Positions 34,326-42,730 of a stretch of DNA of 54,571 nucleotides are shown in pieces. Within the stretch, counting starts at the first letter, position 1, and each line of letters begins with the position of its first letter. This DNA is from an uncultured Sphingomonadales bacterium (lineage in GTDB: Bacteria > Pseudomonadota > Alphaproteobacteria > Sphingomonadales > Sphingomonadaceae): contig CAIXXP010000015.1 in the NCBI GenBank assembly GCA_903923465.1, positions 1-54,571 of the forward strand, written 5' to 3'. Made by a program: the position numbers and the translations under genes. The notes beneath the pieces are model-generated. The model made no database searches. It was not told the DNA's origin and worked only from the letters and a program-made list of their open reading frames with translations.

Positions 34326-34871
34326 ATGAAACGCAGCACTGCATCCGTTTCATCCCCAAGCAAGGCAAAAAACGTGGCAACGGCCCATTTCGGCGAGGAA
34401 CTTGTGAAGCTGTTGCCGCGCATGCGGCGCTTCGCCAGGGGGCTCGCCCGCGATGCGGCCGATGGCGACGACCTTTGCCAGGCGACGATTGAACGGGCGC
34501 TGAAAGCCGCGCATCAGTGGCAGGAGGGCTCGCGCCTTGATGCGTGGGTATATCGGATCATGCGGAACATCTGGATTGACGAGGCCCGTGCCGGCAACCG
34601 CCGCCGCCAGACCTTCGCGCCCGAGGAAGAGGGCGAGCATGTCAGCAGCGCCGGCGACGCGGCGATTGAGGCATCGGTGGAATTGGGCAATGTCGACCGC
34701 GCGATGCGGCGCCTGCCCCCGGAGCAGCGTGAGGCGGTGATGCTCGTGCTGGTCGAGGGGCTGGCCTACAAGGAAGCGGCGGAGGTCATCGGCTGCCCGA
34801 TGGGCACGCTGACCTCGCGCCTGGTGCGCGGGCGCGAGGCGCTGATGCGCGAGCTGGGAGAAACGCCGTGA
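34326..34871 (+). CDS. ECF-subfamily RNA polymerase sigma factor
   Basis: About 181 residues with sigma region 2 (FARGLARDAADGDDLCQATIERAL; DAWVYRIMRNIWIDEAR) and region 4 (RLPPEQREAVMLVLVEGLAYKEAAEVIGC; GTLTSRLVRGREALM). It directs polymerase to stress-type promoters. The start is uncertain: the ATG at 34326 is directly preceded by AGGGG with no spacer, and an in-frame GTG at 34374 has AAGG 8 nt before it and gives a more usual N-terminus. Its stop overlaps the GTG start of the anti-sigma gene in GTGA, so expression is coupled. It is divergent from the subtilase gene. Confidence 0.9.
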   Translation: MKRSTASVSSPSKAKNVATAHFGEELVKLLPRMRRFARGLARDAADGDDLCQATIERALKAAHQWQEGSRLDAWVYRIMRNIWIDEARAGNRRRQTFAPEEEGEHVSSAGDAAIEASVELGNVDRAMRRLPPEQREAVMLVLVEGLAYKEAAEVIGCPMGTLTSRLVRGREALMRELGETP

Positions 34872-35617
34872 CGATCACCCCGGAAGAGATCATCGCCTAT
34901 GTCGATGGCGAGCTGGAGGAGGGCGCGCGCAACCGCATTACACTGGCGGCGCTGGTGGACATCGATCTGGCCGAACGCATCGCGGCGGAGCGTGCCCTGC
35001 GCCGCCAATTGCAGGCGCATTATGCGCCGCTGGCCGAGGCGCCGGTGCCGGCCGCATGGGCGGAATCGATCCGCCGCGCCACCGCGGGCCCCGGCGGCGA
35101 GGTAGTCGATCTGGCGGCAGCCCGCGTGCGCAAGGCGGCCGAGAGCGGGCGCGCCGCGCCGCGCTGGTGGCACAGCCCGTGGGCGGGCGCGGCCATGGCG
35201 GCGTCGCTGGTGCTGGGCGTGTTTGTCGGCATCGCGTGGCAGGGTGCGGGGGGCGGGGGGCCGATTGTCGCGCGCGATGGCGCTCTGGTGGCGTCGGGGG
35301 ATCTCGCAAGCGCGCTCGATACCCAGCTTGCCTCGGCGCAGGATGGGGCGCCGGTCCGGATTTTGGGAAGCTTTCGCCGGGCGGACAACGATGTTTGCCG
35401 GGTATTTTCGGGCGCGATGGCCTCTGGCATTGCCTGCCATGCGGCAAATGGCTGGCAGTTGCAGCATGTGCTCCCCGGTAGCACCGAGCCGGGCCAAGCC
35501 TATCGCCAGGCCGGGTCGCAAGATGCCGCGCTTATGACCCTTGCGCAGGATATGGCGAAGGGCGATCCACTCGATGCCGGTCAGGAGCGGGAGGCGCGAG
35601 CCAAGGGCTGGCGCTGA
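34868..35617 (+). CDS. Anti-sigma factor (single-pass membrane)
   Basis: 249 residues. The N-terminal cytoplasmic helical domain (1-100) begins with EEIIAYVDGELE, the usual opening of anti-sigma domains. One transmembrane helix lies at about 105-125 (WAGAAMAASLVLGVFVGIAW), and the C-terminal 120 residues would be periplasmic, with a Cys pair (near 178 and 189) that could sense redox state. The zinc-binding HxxxCxxC motif is absent. The GTG start overlaps the sigma stop, so equal synthesis of the pair is likely. Release could depend on proteolysis; a subtilase is adjacent. Confidence 0.82.
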   Translation: MTITPEEIIAYVDGELEEGARNRITLAALVDIDLAERIAAERALRRQLQAHYAPLAEAPVPAAWAESIRRATAGPGGEVVDLAAARVRKAAESGRAAPRWWHSPWAGAAMAASLVLGVFVGIAWQGAGGGGPIVARDGALVASGDLASALDTQLASAQDGAPVRILGSFRRADNDVCRVFSGAMASGIACHAANGWQLQHVLPGSTEPGQAYRQAGSQDAALMTLAQDMAKGDPLDAGQEREARAKGWR

Positions 35618-35789
35618 AGGGTGGCGCGTGCCCCGGCGTTTGTGCTGCTGAAAACGGCGGCCGGATAAATCGGCTTGGCGATTTTACGCGTCTTACAATC
35701 GCGCAAAACCCTGCCTATCATGCCAGGCAAGAACGGAACCCGCGCGGTGCGGCGGGGAAGTCCGGCAAGGCTTCAAGGGAGAGACAACA

Positions 35790-36665
35790 ATGGCCAACAT
35801 GGGCAAAAAGCTGCGTGACCTGATCGAAAAGGGCGAGCATTTCGTCGTTGGCGACACCTTTTCCGCCATCACCGGGCGGATCGTGGAATATGCCGGATTT
35901 CCCGCGGCCTATCTTGGTGGTCACGCCTGCAGCGCCTTCCACTATGCCGTGCCGGACAATGGCGTGTTCAGTCAGGTGGAGCAGATCGAGCAGGCCAGCC
36001 GCATCGCCAATGTCATCAATATCCCGCTGATCGCGGATGCCGATACGCTGGGCGAGACCGTGGCGGACGCCTATCATTTCACCCGCCGTTACATCCAGCA
36101 GGGCATCGCCGGCTTCCATGTCGAGGACGAGCGCAACCCCAAGCATTCCAAGCACGTCAACGGCCTGTGGTCGATCGAGGACCAGCAGGCACGGATCGAC
36201 GCCGCCCGGCGCGCGCAGCGCGACAGCGGGCAGGATTTCGTCATCATCGCCCGGTGCGACGAACTCTATTCCAGCGAAATGGGTGGCGGCGGCACCGGCT
36301 CGATGGACGAAGCGGTCAAGCGTGGCCGTGCCTATATGGAGGCGGGGGCCGATGTGCTGTTCTATCCGCCGCGTCCGGACTTTGTGCCGGAGCTGGTCAA
36401 GCGGCTGGGCGCCAACATTCCGGTTTCAACCATGGGCTTCTCCCTGCCCGACACCGCCTTCAACATGCACACCGGCGGCTGGGCTGTCGCCGCCGTCAAC
36501 CATTTGAAGATGGCGCGCGAACTGATGGAAACCGGGCAGGTTACCGGCGCCTTCCCGGAATTCCCGGAGAAATATGCGCTGATCGACCACCCGCTCTACG
36601 ATGGCTTGATCGAGGAATGGGCCGCCGGCACCGGCCGCGCGACCCGGCCCAACCACGCGCCATAA
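35790..36665 (+). CDS. Isocitrate lyase / PEP mutase superfamily protein
   Basis: 291-residue (beta/alpha)8 enzyme that makes or breaks C-C or C-P bonds next to a carboxylate, using Mg2+. Metal ligands D83 and D85 (IADADTLGE) and E112 are visible, and D22 is present. The isocitrate/methylisocitrate lyase signature K-(K/R)-C-G-H is missing; the loop reads NPKHSKH (116-122), so a classical lyase with the catalytic Cys is unlikely. Oxaloacetate decarboxylase or a 2,3-dimethylmalate-lyase-like reaction remains possible. AGGGAGAG precedes the ATG. It may cleave a branched diacid released in the catabolic pathway that follows. Confidence 0.82.
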   Translation: MANMGKKLRDLIEKGEHFVVGDTFSAITGRIVEYAGFPAAYLGGHACSAFHYAVPDNGVFSQVEQIEQASRIANVINIPLIADADTLGETVADAYHFTRRYIQQGIAGFHVEDERNPKHSKHVNGLWSIEDQQARIDAARRAQRDSGQDFVIIARCDELYSSEMGGGGTGSMDEAVKRGRAYMEAGADVLFYPPRPDFVPELVKRLGANIPVSTMGFSLPDTAFNMHTGGWAVAAVNHLKMARELMETGQVTGAFPEFPEKYALIDHPLYDGLIEEWAAGTGRATRPNHAP

Positions 36666-36705
36666 ACAGCGAGTTCCATGCCCGGCCCCGATTTGACCCT
36701 CATCC

Positions 36706-36725
36706 TGCAGATGGGTGCATCTGCA
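36706..36725. promoter_or_regulatory. Inverted repeat TGCAGATG-GGTG-CATCTGCA
   Basis: Perfect 8-nt arms with a 4-nt spacer lie 40 nt after the PEP-mutase-like gene and 134 nt before the LLM gene. The 8-4-8 layout fits a dimeric regulator operator; no U-tract follows it. Confidence 0.35.
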
Positions 36726-36858
36726 AGGGGGGCTTCCCGCGCCGACTGGACAGGCCCCGCCTTGAGGCGCAGATTGCCCGTCAATTGGCGCCGGCGAAGC
36801 CTGATTTACAAACGCTGAGCAGCCATGGGGATTAGAGGATCGAGAGAAAGGGCCCGAC

Positions 36859-37878
36859 ATGCGTGCATCGCTGACGCTGGACTTCAGAAACCCCCCGCAA
36901 TGGCGCAAGCCCTGGAAAGAGCATTGGGAAGACTGCCTGTTCCTGCTGACGGAGGGCGAGGCGATGGGCTTTCATTCGTTGCTGGTGCAGGAGCATTTCT
37001 TCACCGACGATGGTTACGGGCCGTCCGTGCCCATCTTTCTGGCGGTGCTGGCGGAGCGCACCAAAACCGTCCGCATTGGTTCGTGGATCCAGATTCTCGC
37101 GCTGCACAACCCGGCCAAGCTTGCCCAGGAAATTTGCGTGCTCGACCATTTGAGCGGTGGGCGGCTGGATATCGGCGTGGCGCTCGGGCATCGCGCCGCT
37201 GAATTCCGGGCGATGCAAATGTCGGAAAAGACGCGGCGCTCCCGCTTCGAGGAGGGCTTCGAGATCCTGAAGAAGGCGCTGACGCAGAGCCCCTTCAGCC
37301 ACGATGGCCAGTATTACAAATATAACAACGTGATCATCGAGCCGCGCCCGCTGCAGCAGCCCCACCCACCGATATGGGTGGGCGCAACGACCACGGCGGC
37401 GGCTGTTCGCGCGGGACGGCTCGGCGCCCATCTCTATGCCGGCACGACTGATCCGGAGGCTTTTGCCGCCTATCGCGCGGCGCTGGAGGAGGCCGGCCAC
37501 GACCCGGCCCAGTTCCGCACCGCCATGTCGCTGTCGCTGACCATGACGAAGGAGCATCCTGACACGGTATGGCAGCGGATCCGCGAGCAGAGCTTCTACA
37601 AATGGGACTTCTACCGGCAGATCCGCGAGGAACTCGGCGACCCCATGCTGTCGGTGGGCATGGCGGGCGCGAAGATCGATCCGGAATCCTATCGCGCCAA
37701 TGAACTTATCGGCGACAAGGACCTTGTGCTGGAGACGATCCGTCAGATGAAGGACGATCTGGGGGTCAGCGATATCATCGTGTTTGGCGGCCATGCCGGC
37801 ACCGATTTGCGCGGCCATGCCTATGAGAGCCAGAAGATGTTTGCCGAGGAAGTGCTTCCGGTGATAGCGGACTGGTAA
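36859..37878 (+). CDS. LLM class flavin-dependent oxidoreductase
   Basis: 339-residue luciferase-like TIM-barrel enzyme. Features include LVQEHFFTDDGYG, SWIQILALHNPAKLAQEICVLDHLSGGRLDIGVALGH, and PRPLQQPHPPIWVGATT. GAGAAAGGG lies 6 nt before the ATG. It is followed after 82 nt by an HSL-type esterase, a pairing that suggests oxygen insertion next to a carbonyl followed by ester or lactone hydrolysis. It differs in sequence from the other three LLM proteins of the window, so these are not recent duplicates. Cofactor (FMN or F420) cannot be decided. Confidence 0.87.
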   Translation: MRASLTLDFRNPPQWRKPWKEHWEDCLFLLTEGEAMGFHSLLVQEHFFTDDGYGPSVPIFLAVLAERTKTVRIGSWIQILALHNPAKLAQEICVLDHLSGGRLDIGVALGHRAAEFRAMQMSEKTRRSRFEEGFEILKKALTQSPFSHDGQYYKYNNVIIEPRPLQQPHPPIWVGATTTAAAVRAGRLGAHLYAGTTDPEAFAAYRAALEEAGHDPAQFRTAMSLSLTMTKEHPDTVWQRIREQSFYKWDFYRQIREELGDPMLSVGMAGAKIDPESYRANELIGDKDLVLETIRQMKDDLGVSDIIVFGGHAGTDLRGHAYESQKMFAEEVLPVIADW

Positions 37879-37960
37879 TGGCGCGCCCCCATGGTGGCTG
37901 CCGTTCCGCAGCCTGATACCCGGCATGGGCCGAATATTCGATGAAAGGGCAAGTGCCGCA

Positions 37961-38890
37961 ATGACGACGCGCCACCTCGTTGATCCCGAACTGTTGCCGC
38001 TGATCGACAGCTTTCCCCCGATCGTGCTGACGGCGGAGTTGCTGCCGGTCATTCGGGCCGGGGCGGCGGCGCAGGTGGCGGCGCAGGCGCTGCCGGCACT
38101 GGCGGTTACCTGCCGCGAGCTGCATATCCCGTCCGGGGAGCCGGACCGGCTGATCCGCTGTCTGGCCATCCAGCCGGCAGAGTTGCCGGACAATGCTCCG
38201 GTCATCCTGCGGTTTCATGGCGGCGGGCATGTGCTGGGTGTGCCGGAAATGGACCGGCCGAAGCTGATGCAGTGGGCGATTTCGCTGCAATGCCTGGTGC
38301 TGACCGTCGATTACCGGCTGGCGCCCGAGACACCCTTTCCGGGCCCGATGGATGATGCCTATGCGGCCTTGCGCTGGCTGCACGAGAGCGCCGGGGACCT
38401 GCGCATTGATACCACCCGCATCATGGTCAGCGGTGAAAGCGCGGGCGGCGCGATGGCGGCATGCCTGTGCCTGATGGCGCGCGACCGCGGCGAGTTCACC
38501 ATCGCTTTCCAGCATCTGGAGATGCCGCGGCTGGATGATTTGCTCCCCGACCCGCCCAACCCAACCACGGGCGAGTTCATCTGGCGGGCGGAAAACAGCG
38601 CCTTTTGCCGCGCCGCCTATCTGGCCGGTGACGTCTCGCCCTATGCTTCGGCGGCGCGCGCCAGCGATCTCTTCGGCCTGCCCCCGGCCTACATCATGGT
38701 GGGGGCGCTGGACCTGTTCGTGGACGAGTGCCTAGCCTATACGGCGCGGCTGAACCGGGCCGGCGTTCCGGTGGAGCTCATCGTCTACCCCGGCTGTTTC
38801 CACGGCTTTACGATGGTTAAAAACGCGTCCGTCTCTCAACGCGCCGAGGCGGATTCCCTGCGCGCGATGGGCCGGGCCTTCGAGCGCTAG
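37961..38890 (+). CDS. Alpha/beta hydrolase, hormone-sensitive-lipase (HSL) type esterase
   Basis: 309 residues. The oxyanion motif HGGG is at 86-89, the nucleophile elbow GESAG has S160, and a downstream Asp (GALDLFVDE) and His (CFHGFTMV) complete the triad. It should hydrolyse short or medium acyl esters or lactones in the cytoplasm. The start at 37961 gives the usual N-terminus; an in-frame ATG at 37925 adds 12 residues without a better ribosome site. It follows an LLM oxidoreductase and converges on the P450 gene, so it may open a Baeyer-Villiger ester. Confidence 0.86.
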   Translation: MTTRHLVDPELLPLIDSFPPIVLTAELLPVIRAGAAAQVAAQALPALAVTCRELHIPSGEPDRLIRCLAIQPAELPDNAPVILRFHGGGHVLGVPEMDRPKLMQWAISLQCLVLTVDYRLAPETPFPGPMDDAYAALRWLHESAGDLRIDTTRIMVSGESAGGAMAACLCLMARDRGEFTIAFQHLEMPRLDDLLPDPPNPTTGEFIWRAENSAFCRAAYLAGDVSPYASAARASDLFGLPPAYIMVGALDLFVDECLAYTARLNRAGVPVELIVYPGCFHGFTMVKNASVSQRAEADSLRAMGRAFER

Positions 38891-38923
38891 AGGTTAGAGT
38901 GCTAGCCGGGGGGGAGCGGGGGC

Positions 38924-40153
38924 CTAGCGCTCCCAGCTCAGCGGCAGGTAGGAAACGCCCCACACGCCGTGGTTCTGCCACCGGTAGGAGTCACCTTCGG
39001 TGATGCGGATGCTGCTGGTGCGCGACAGCCACTCCTCCAGCACGATCTTGATCTCGCGCTTGGCCAGGTGGATGCCGAGGCAATTGTGCGGGCCGGTGGC
39101 CAGCGTCAGGTGGCGCGGCTTGCGGTCGATGTCGATGCGGTGCGGGTCGGCATAGGCCCGGTCGTCGCGCGAGGCCAGGAAGGTGGGAATGCTGACCATG
39201 TCGCCGGCGCGCATGTGCACCCCGTGGAATTCGATATCGCGGGTGACCAGCCGCAACTGCGCCGTCACGCCATGGGCGCGCAGCAATTCGTCCACGGCAT
39301 CCGGAATGCGGGTGGGGTCCTCGCGCAGCCGCTGCTGCAGCGGTTGGTCGCCGGCCAGGTGCCGGAAATACCAGCCGAGGCTGCTCGCCACCGTATCGAG
39401 CCCGCCGACATAAAGGGTGAGGGCCATGCCGAACATTTCGCCCTCCTCCATCAACTCGCCATTGACCCTGGCGGTGGCGATGTGGCTGGCCAGATCGCCC
39501 TCGGTGGGGTTGCGGCGCTTCTCGAGCATCATCTCGCTCAGATAGTCGACGATGGTGCGCAGCGCTTCCAGCCGCGCCAGCCCCTCGCTGCGCACCAGCT
39601 GGTGTTCCCATTCGAGAAACTGGTCGCGCAATTCGAGCGGCAGGCCCATCAGGCGCAGGAAAACGGTCGAGGGGAACAGTTGGGCGAATTCACTCATGAA
39701 CTCGGCCGAGCCGCGATCGATGATGCCGTCCACCAGCACCTGACAGTCGCGGCGCAGCATCTCCTCCAGCCGGTTTATCGCGCTGGGCTGGAACCAGGGT
39801 TGCAGCATTTGGCGAAAGCCCATGTGCCGGGGCGGGTCGATTTCCAGCGGAACCTGCCGCCAGCTTACCCCCAGCACGTCGCTGAGGTCGGTGGCGGTGG
39901 AGCTGGAGAACACGTCTGGGCGCTGCATGACCTCTTCCATCAGCGCATGGCGGGTCATCAGCCAGGCGGGGCGGCCGGGGTGGGCGTTGGCGGTCCAGCG
40001 GATATCCGGCCCGGCGTGGAGTTCCTCCGCCACCTCGACATAGGGGTCCGCGTGGCGGGATTCGGCGAAAAGGGCCAGGTCGTGGTCCCACACCAGCGCG
40101 GGGGGCACATGATCGGGCAGGGGGGCGGGGCGCGCTTCAAGTGTCTCCGACAT
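38924..40153 (-). CDS. Cytochrome P450
   Basis: 409-residue soluble bacterial P450 that hydroxylates a hydrophobic substrate with electrons from a ferredoxin. The heme ligand is C358 in LATGPHNCLGIHLA, where the usual Phe before the Gly is replaced by Leu-Ala-Thr context. The I-helix oxygen motif is GGLDT (250-254) and the K-helix ExxR is E289-R292. GGAGG abuts the ATG at 40159 with no spacer but lies 6 nt before the ATG at 40153, so I prefer the latter. No P450 reductase lies nearby, though a ferredoxin is encoded at 44950. Terpenoid or steroid substrates are a reasonable guess. Confidence 0.92.
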   Translation of the reverse strand: MSETLEARPAPLPDHVPPALVWDHDLALFAESRHADPYVEVAEELHAGPDIRWTANAHPGRPAWLMTRHALMEEVMQRPDVFSSSTATDLSDVLGVSWRQVPLEIDPPRHMGFRQMLQPWFQPSAINRLEEMLRRDCQVLVDGIIDRGSAEFMSEFAQLFPSTVFLRLMGLPLELRDQFLEWEHQLVRSEGLARLEALRTIVDYLSEMMLEKRRNPTEGDLASHIATARVNGELMEEGEMFGMALTLYVGGLDTVASSLGWYFRHLAGDQPLQQRLREDPTRIPDAVDELLRAHGVTAQLRLVTRDIEFHGVHMRAGDMVSIPTFLASRDDRAYADPHRIDIDRKPRHLTLATGPHNCLGIHLAKREIKIVLEEWLSRTSSIRITEGDSYRWQNHGVWGVSYLPLSWER

Positions 40154-40166
40154 CAGCATCCTCCAG

Positions 40167-40172
40167 ATTATA
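40167..40172 (-). promoter_or_regulatory. Candidate -10 element TATAAT before P450 gene
   Basis: An exact TATAAT on the minus strand lies a few nt upstream of the P450 ribosome binding site. It implies a very short leader, and no good -35 is found at 16-18 nt, so it may be coincidental. Confidence 0.25.
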
Positions 40173-40308
40173 TGTTTTGCCGCAGTCTATCGCTTCCCCG
40201 GCGCGAGGCAAGGGGTCTCCGTGGGTCCGGGATGCCCCCGTGGCGCACGTGCCTGAGCGCGGTGTCTCTGGCGGACTCCGCCGGGTCGGGCCGGCCGCCG
40301 TTGCCCGC

Positions 40309-41253
40309 TCAGGCGGTCTCGAACAGAGGTGCCAGAGCGGCGCGATCCTCTGCGGTCAATTGCCAGGCGCTGGCGGCGACATTGGCGGCAAGCTGCTCCC
40401 CGCTGCTGACCCCGGCAATCACCGAGGCGATCAGCGGATCCGCCAGCAACCAGGCAAAGGCGAGATCGAGCAGGCTGTGGCCACGGGCGGCGGCGAAGGC
40501 GCTCAGCCGGTCGATCAGGTCGAGGTTCTCGGGCGTTTCATATTTGCTGAGCATCGCCGGAGCCTTGGCACCGCGGCTGCCCGGCGGCGGCGGGGCGCCG
40601 CGCGTGTACTTGCCGCTCAGCAAGCCACTGGCCAGCGGGAAATAGGGCAGGAAGCTCATGCCCAGCTCGCGCATGCGGGGGATGATGTCGGCCTCCGGCT
40701 TGCGCCAGATCAGGCTGTATTCGCACTGGTTGGTGATGAAGGCGGGCAAATTATGCGCGCCCGAAATGCCTGCCGCCTCGGCCAGTTGCTCGGCCGAAAG
40801 GTTAGAGCAGCCGATGGCGCGCACCTTGCCGGCGCGCACGGCCTTGTCCAGCGCGTCCAGCGTGTCGAGGATCGGCACGGTGGCGGAGGGGAAGTGCAAC
40901 TGGAACAGGTCGATGGTGTCGGTGCGCAGCCGGCGCAGGCAGGCCTCCAGCGCGCTGGCCACATAGGCCGGGTCGGCGAGGATGGGCTTGAAGCCGGTGG
41001 GGTTGATGCCGAATTTGGTGGCCAGGATGAAGTCGCCCCGGCGGCCTTGCAGCACCTCGCCAAGCACTTCTTCCGAGGCGCCGAAGTGGCCCCCATACAT
41101 GTCGGCGGTGTCGATGAAGTTCACGCCCAGATCGCGGGCGGCATCCAGGATGCGGGCGGTGGTGGCAAGATCGGTGCGGCCGCCGAAATTGTTGCCCCCG
41201 ATGCCGACGATAGACACGGCGATGTCCGACGCGCCCAGCTGGCGTTTTTGCAT
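40309..41253 (-). CDS. Aldo/keto reductase
   Basis: 314-residue NADPH-type TIM-barrel reductase. The catalytic tetrad is complete: D48 and Y53 (FIDTADMYGG), K80 (LATKFG) and H120 (LFQLHFP). The C-terminal NADP-binding part has LASVIAGVSSGEQL. The ATG at 41253 follows GGGAG by 10 nt and starts the canonical MQKRQLG; the in-frame extension to 41355 is not family-like. It is divergent from the acyl-CoA dehydrogenase pair and upstream of the P450 on the same strand. It probably reduces a ketone or aldehyde of the pathway. Confidence 0.9.
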   Translation of the reverse strand: MQKRQLGASDIAVSIVGIGGNNFGGRTDLATTARILDAARDLGVNFIDTADMYGGHFGASEEVLGEVLQGRRGDFILATKFGINPTGFKPILADPAYVASALEACLRRLRTDTIDLFQLHFPSATVPILDTLDALDKAVRAGKVRAIGCSNLSAEQLAEAAGISGAHNLPAFITNQCEYSLIWRKPEADIIPRMRELGMSFLPYFPLASGLLSGKYTRGAPPPPGSRGAKAPAMLSKYETPENLDLIDRLSAFAAARGHSLLDLAFAWLLADPLIASVIAGVSSGEQLAANVAASAWQLTAEDRAALAPLFETA

Positions 41254-41463
41254 GATCGTGCTGCTCCCGGTGTGGTGTGATGCTCTACGCCGGGACGATG
41301 CCGCATCCGCCTGCGCCGCACAACACATTCCCGATATCGCGGTGCCCCCTTGCACTTTGGCTCTGGACGATATGGTGGAACTGCCGCAGGTAACGTCTGC
41401 CGCTGGCCCCGCAACGCAGATTCAGGACGGGCACAGAGAGCATAATTCCAGGAGGGGTGCCAC

Positions 41464-42663
41464 GTGATCGACTTTCTTCCCGACGATACGCCAGAGCTGC
41501 GCGCATGGCGGGCCGAGGTGCGCGCCTTTCTGGCCGAGGTGGTCCCCGGCGGCATGCATTTCGACTATGACTTCGACGAGAGCCCCGAAGGCTGGGAAAA
41601 ATCGCTCGATTTCTGGCGCAAGGTGGGCGCGAAGGGCTGGATCGGCCTGACCTGGCCCAAGGAATATCACGGTCTGGGTCGCAGCGCGATCGAGCGCTGG
41701 ATTCTGTGGGAAGAGTTCGCCAACTGGCCGGCGCCGGGCTTTCCGGTCATCGGCCACGCGGTGTCGTGGTTCCTGCTGCGCCACGGCTCGCACGAGCAGA
41801 AGCTGCGCCACCTCAAGGGCATCGCCGATTGCACCATCCTGTGGGGCGAGGGCTATACGGAGCCGTCGTCGGGCTCGGATCTCGCCTCGCTGACCACCCG
41901 CGCGCATCGCGATGGCGACGACTGGATCATCAACGGGCAGAAGACCTTCGGCACGGCGGCGCACCAGTGCCAGTGGATGGCGGTGTTCGCCCGCACTGAC
42001 CCCAATGCCCGCCCGCACGAGGGGATCAGCTGCTTCCTCGTGCCGCTCGATACACCGGGCATCCAGATGCTGCCGATGCACAATATGGCCGGCGGCCAGC
42101 AGAACCAGACGTTCTTCGAGAACGTGCGGGTGCCCCACGCCAATCTGGTGGGCGACGTCAATCAGGCCTGGTCGCAGATCTGGTTCCATCAGGGCGGCCA
42201 AAATCTCGATCAGCCGGGCCACGCGCCCGATGTCATGGAATATCGCATGCTGCGCACGCTGAAGGAGGTTTTCACCTTCTGCCGGGAGACAAAGCGCGGC
42301 GGCAAGCCACTGATCGAGGACCCGGTGGTGCGCCTGCAACTGGCCGAGCTGGTGGAGGGGATGGAGATCATCAAGCTGCAAAGCTTTGAGCTGCACAGCA
42401 CGCTGGTGAATGGCACCGCGGAAGGGTGGAACCCCCTCGGCGGCGTGTTCAACCAGATCCACTACCGCGAGTTCTGGCCCCATTTCGCCCAGGTCTGCAT
42501 GGATATCGTCGGGCCGCTGGCGCAGATCGAGGGTGGGCGCTGGGCGCAGTTGCAGGGCCGCATCGAACACTACTTCCGTGGCTCCTTCGGCAACCATGCC
42601 GGCGGCACCGCGCAGCTGAAGCGCATGACCGCCGCCACCAGAGGGCTGGGTCTGCCCCGTTAG
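41464..42663 (+). CDS. Acyl-CoA dehydrogenase family protein (first of adjacent pair)
   Basis: 399 residues. The beta domain contains GYTEPSSGSDLASLTTRA and ING-QKTFGTAAHQCQW, with the C-terminal helical domain ending in the glycine-rich GSFGNHAGGTAQLKR. FAD-dependent alpha,beta-desaturation of an acyl-CoA is expected. The start is GTG at 41464, with AGGAGG 8 nt upstream. It is followed after 67 nt, with a hairpin between, by a second acyl-CoA dehydrogenase. This matches the adjacent-gene layout of heterotetrameric steroid-type dehydrogenases, as seen also at 4882-7166. Confidence 0.9.
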   Translation: MIDFLPDDTPELRAWRAEVRAFLAEVVPGGMHFDYDFDESPEGWEKSLDFWRKVGAKGWIGLTWPKEYHGLGRSAIERWILWEEFANWPAPGFPVIGHAVSWFLLRHGSHEQKLRHLKGIADCTILWGEGYTEPSSGSDLASLTTRAHRDGDDWIINGQKTFGTAAHQCQWMAVFARTDPNARPHEGISCFLVPLDTPGIQMLPMHNMAGGQQNQTFFENVRVPHANLVGDVNQAWSQIWFHQGGQNLDQPGHAPDVMEYRMLRTLKEVFTFCRETKRGGKPLIEDPVVRLQLAELVEGMEIIKLQSFELHSTLVNGTAEGWNPLGGVFNQIHYREFWPHFAQVCMDIVGPLAQIEGGRWAQLQGRIEHYFRGSFGNHAGGTAQLKRMTAATRGLGLPR

Positions 42664-42673
42664 CATCCGTTCC

Positions 42674-42698
42674 GGGCAGCGGCCTCTTGCGGCTGCCC
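42674..42698 (+). other. Stem-loop GGGCAGC...GCTGCCC between paired dehydrogenase genes
   Basis: Perfect 7-nt arms with an 11-nt loop lie 10 nt after the first dehydrogenase stop and 32 nt before the second start. It may set the expression ratio of the two subunits or stabilise the RNA; no U-tract is present. Confidence 0.35.
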
Positions 42699-42730
42699 CG
42701 TTGCAATACCAGCCCCATCAAGGAGGGTGT

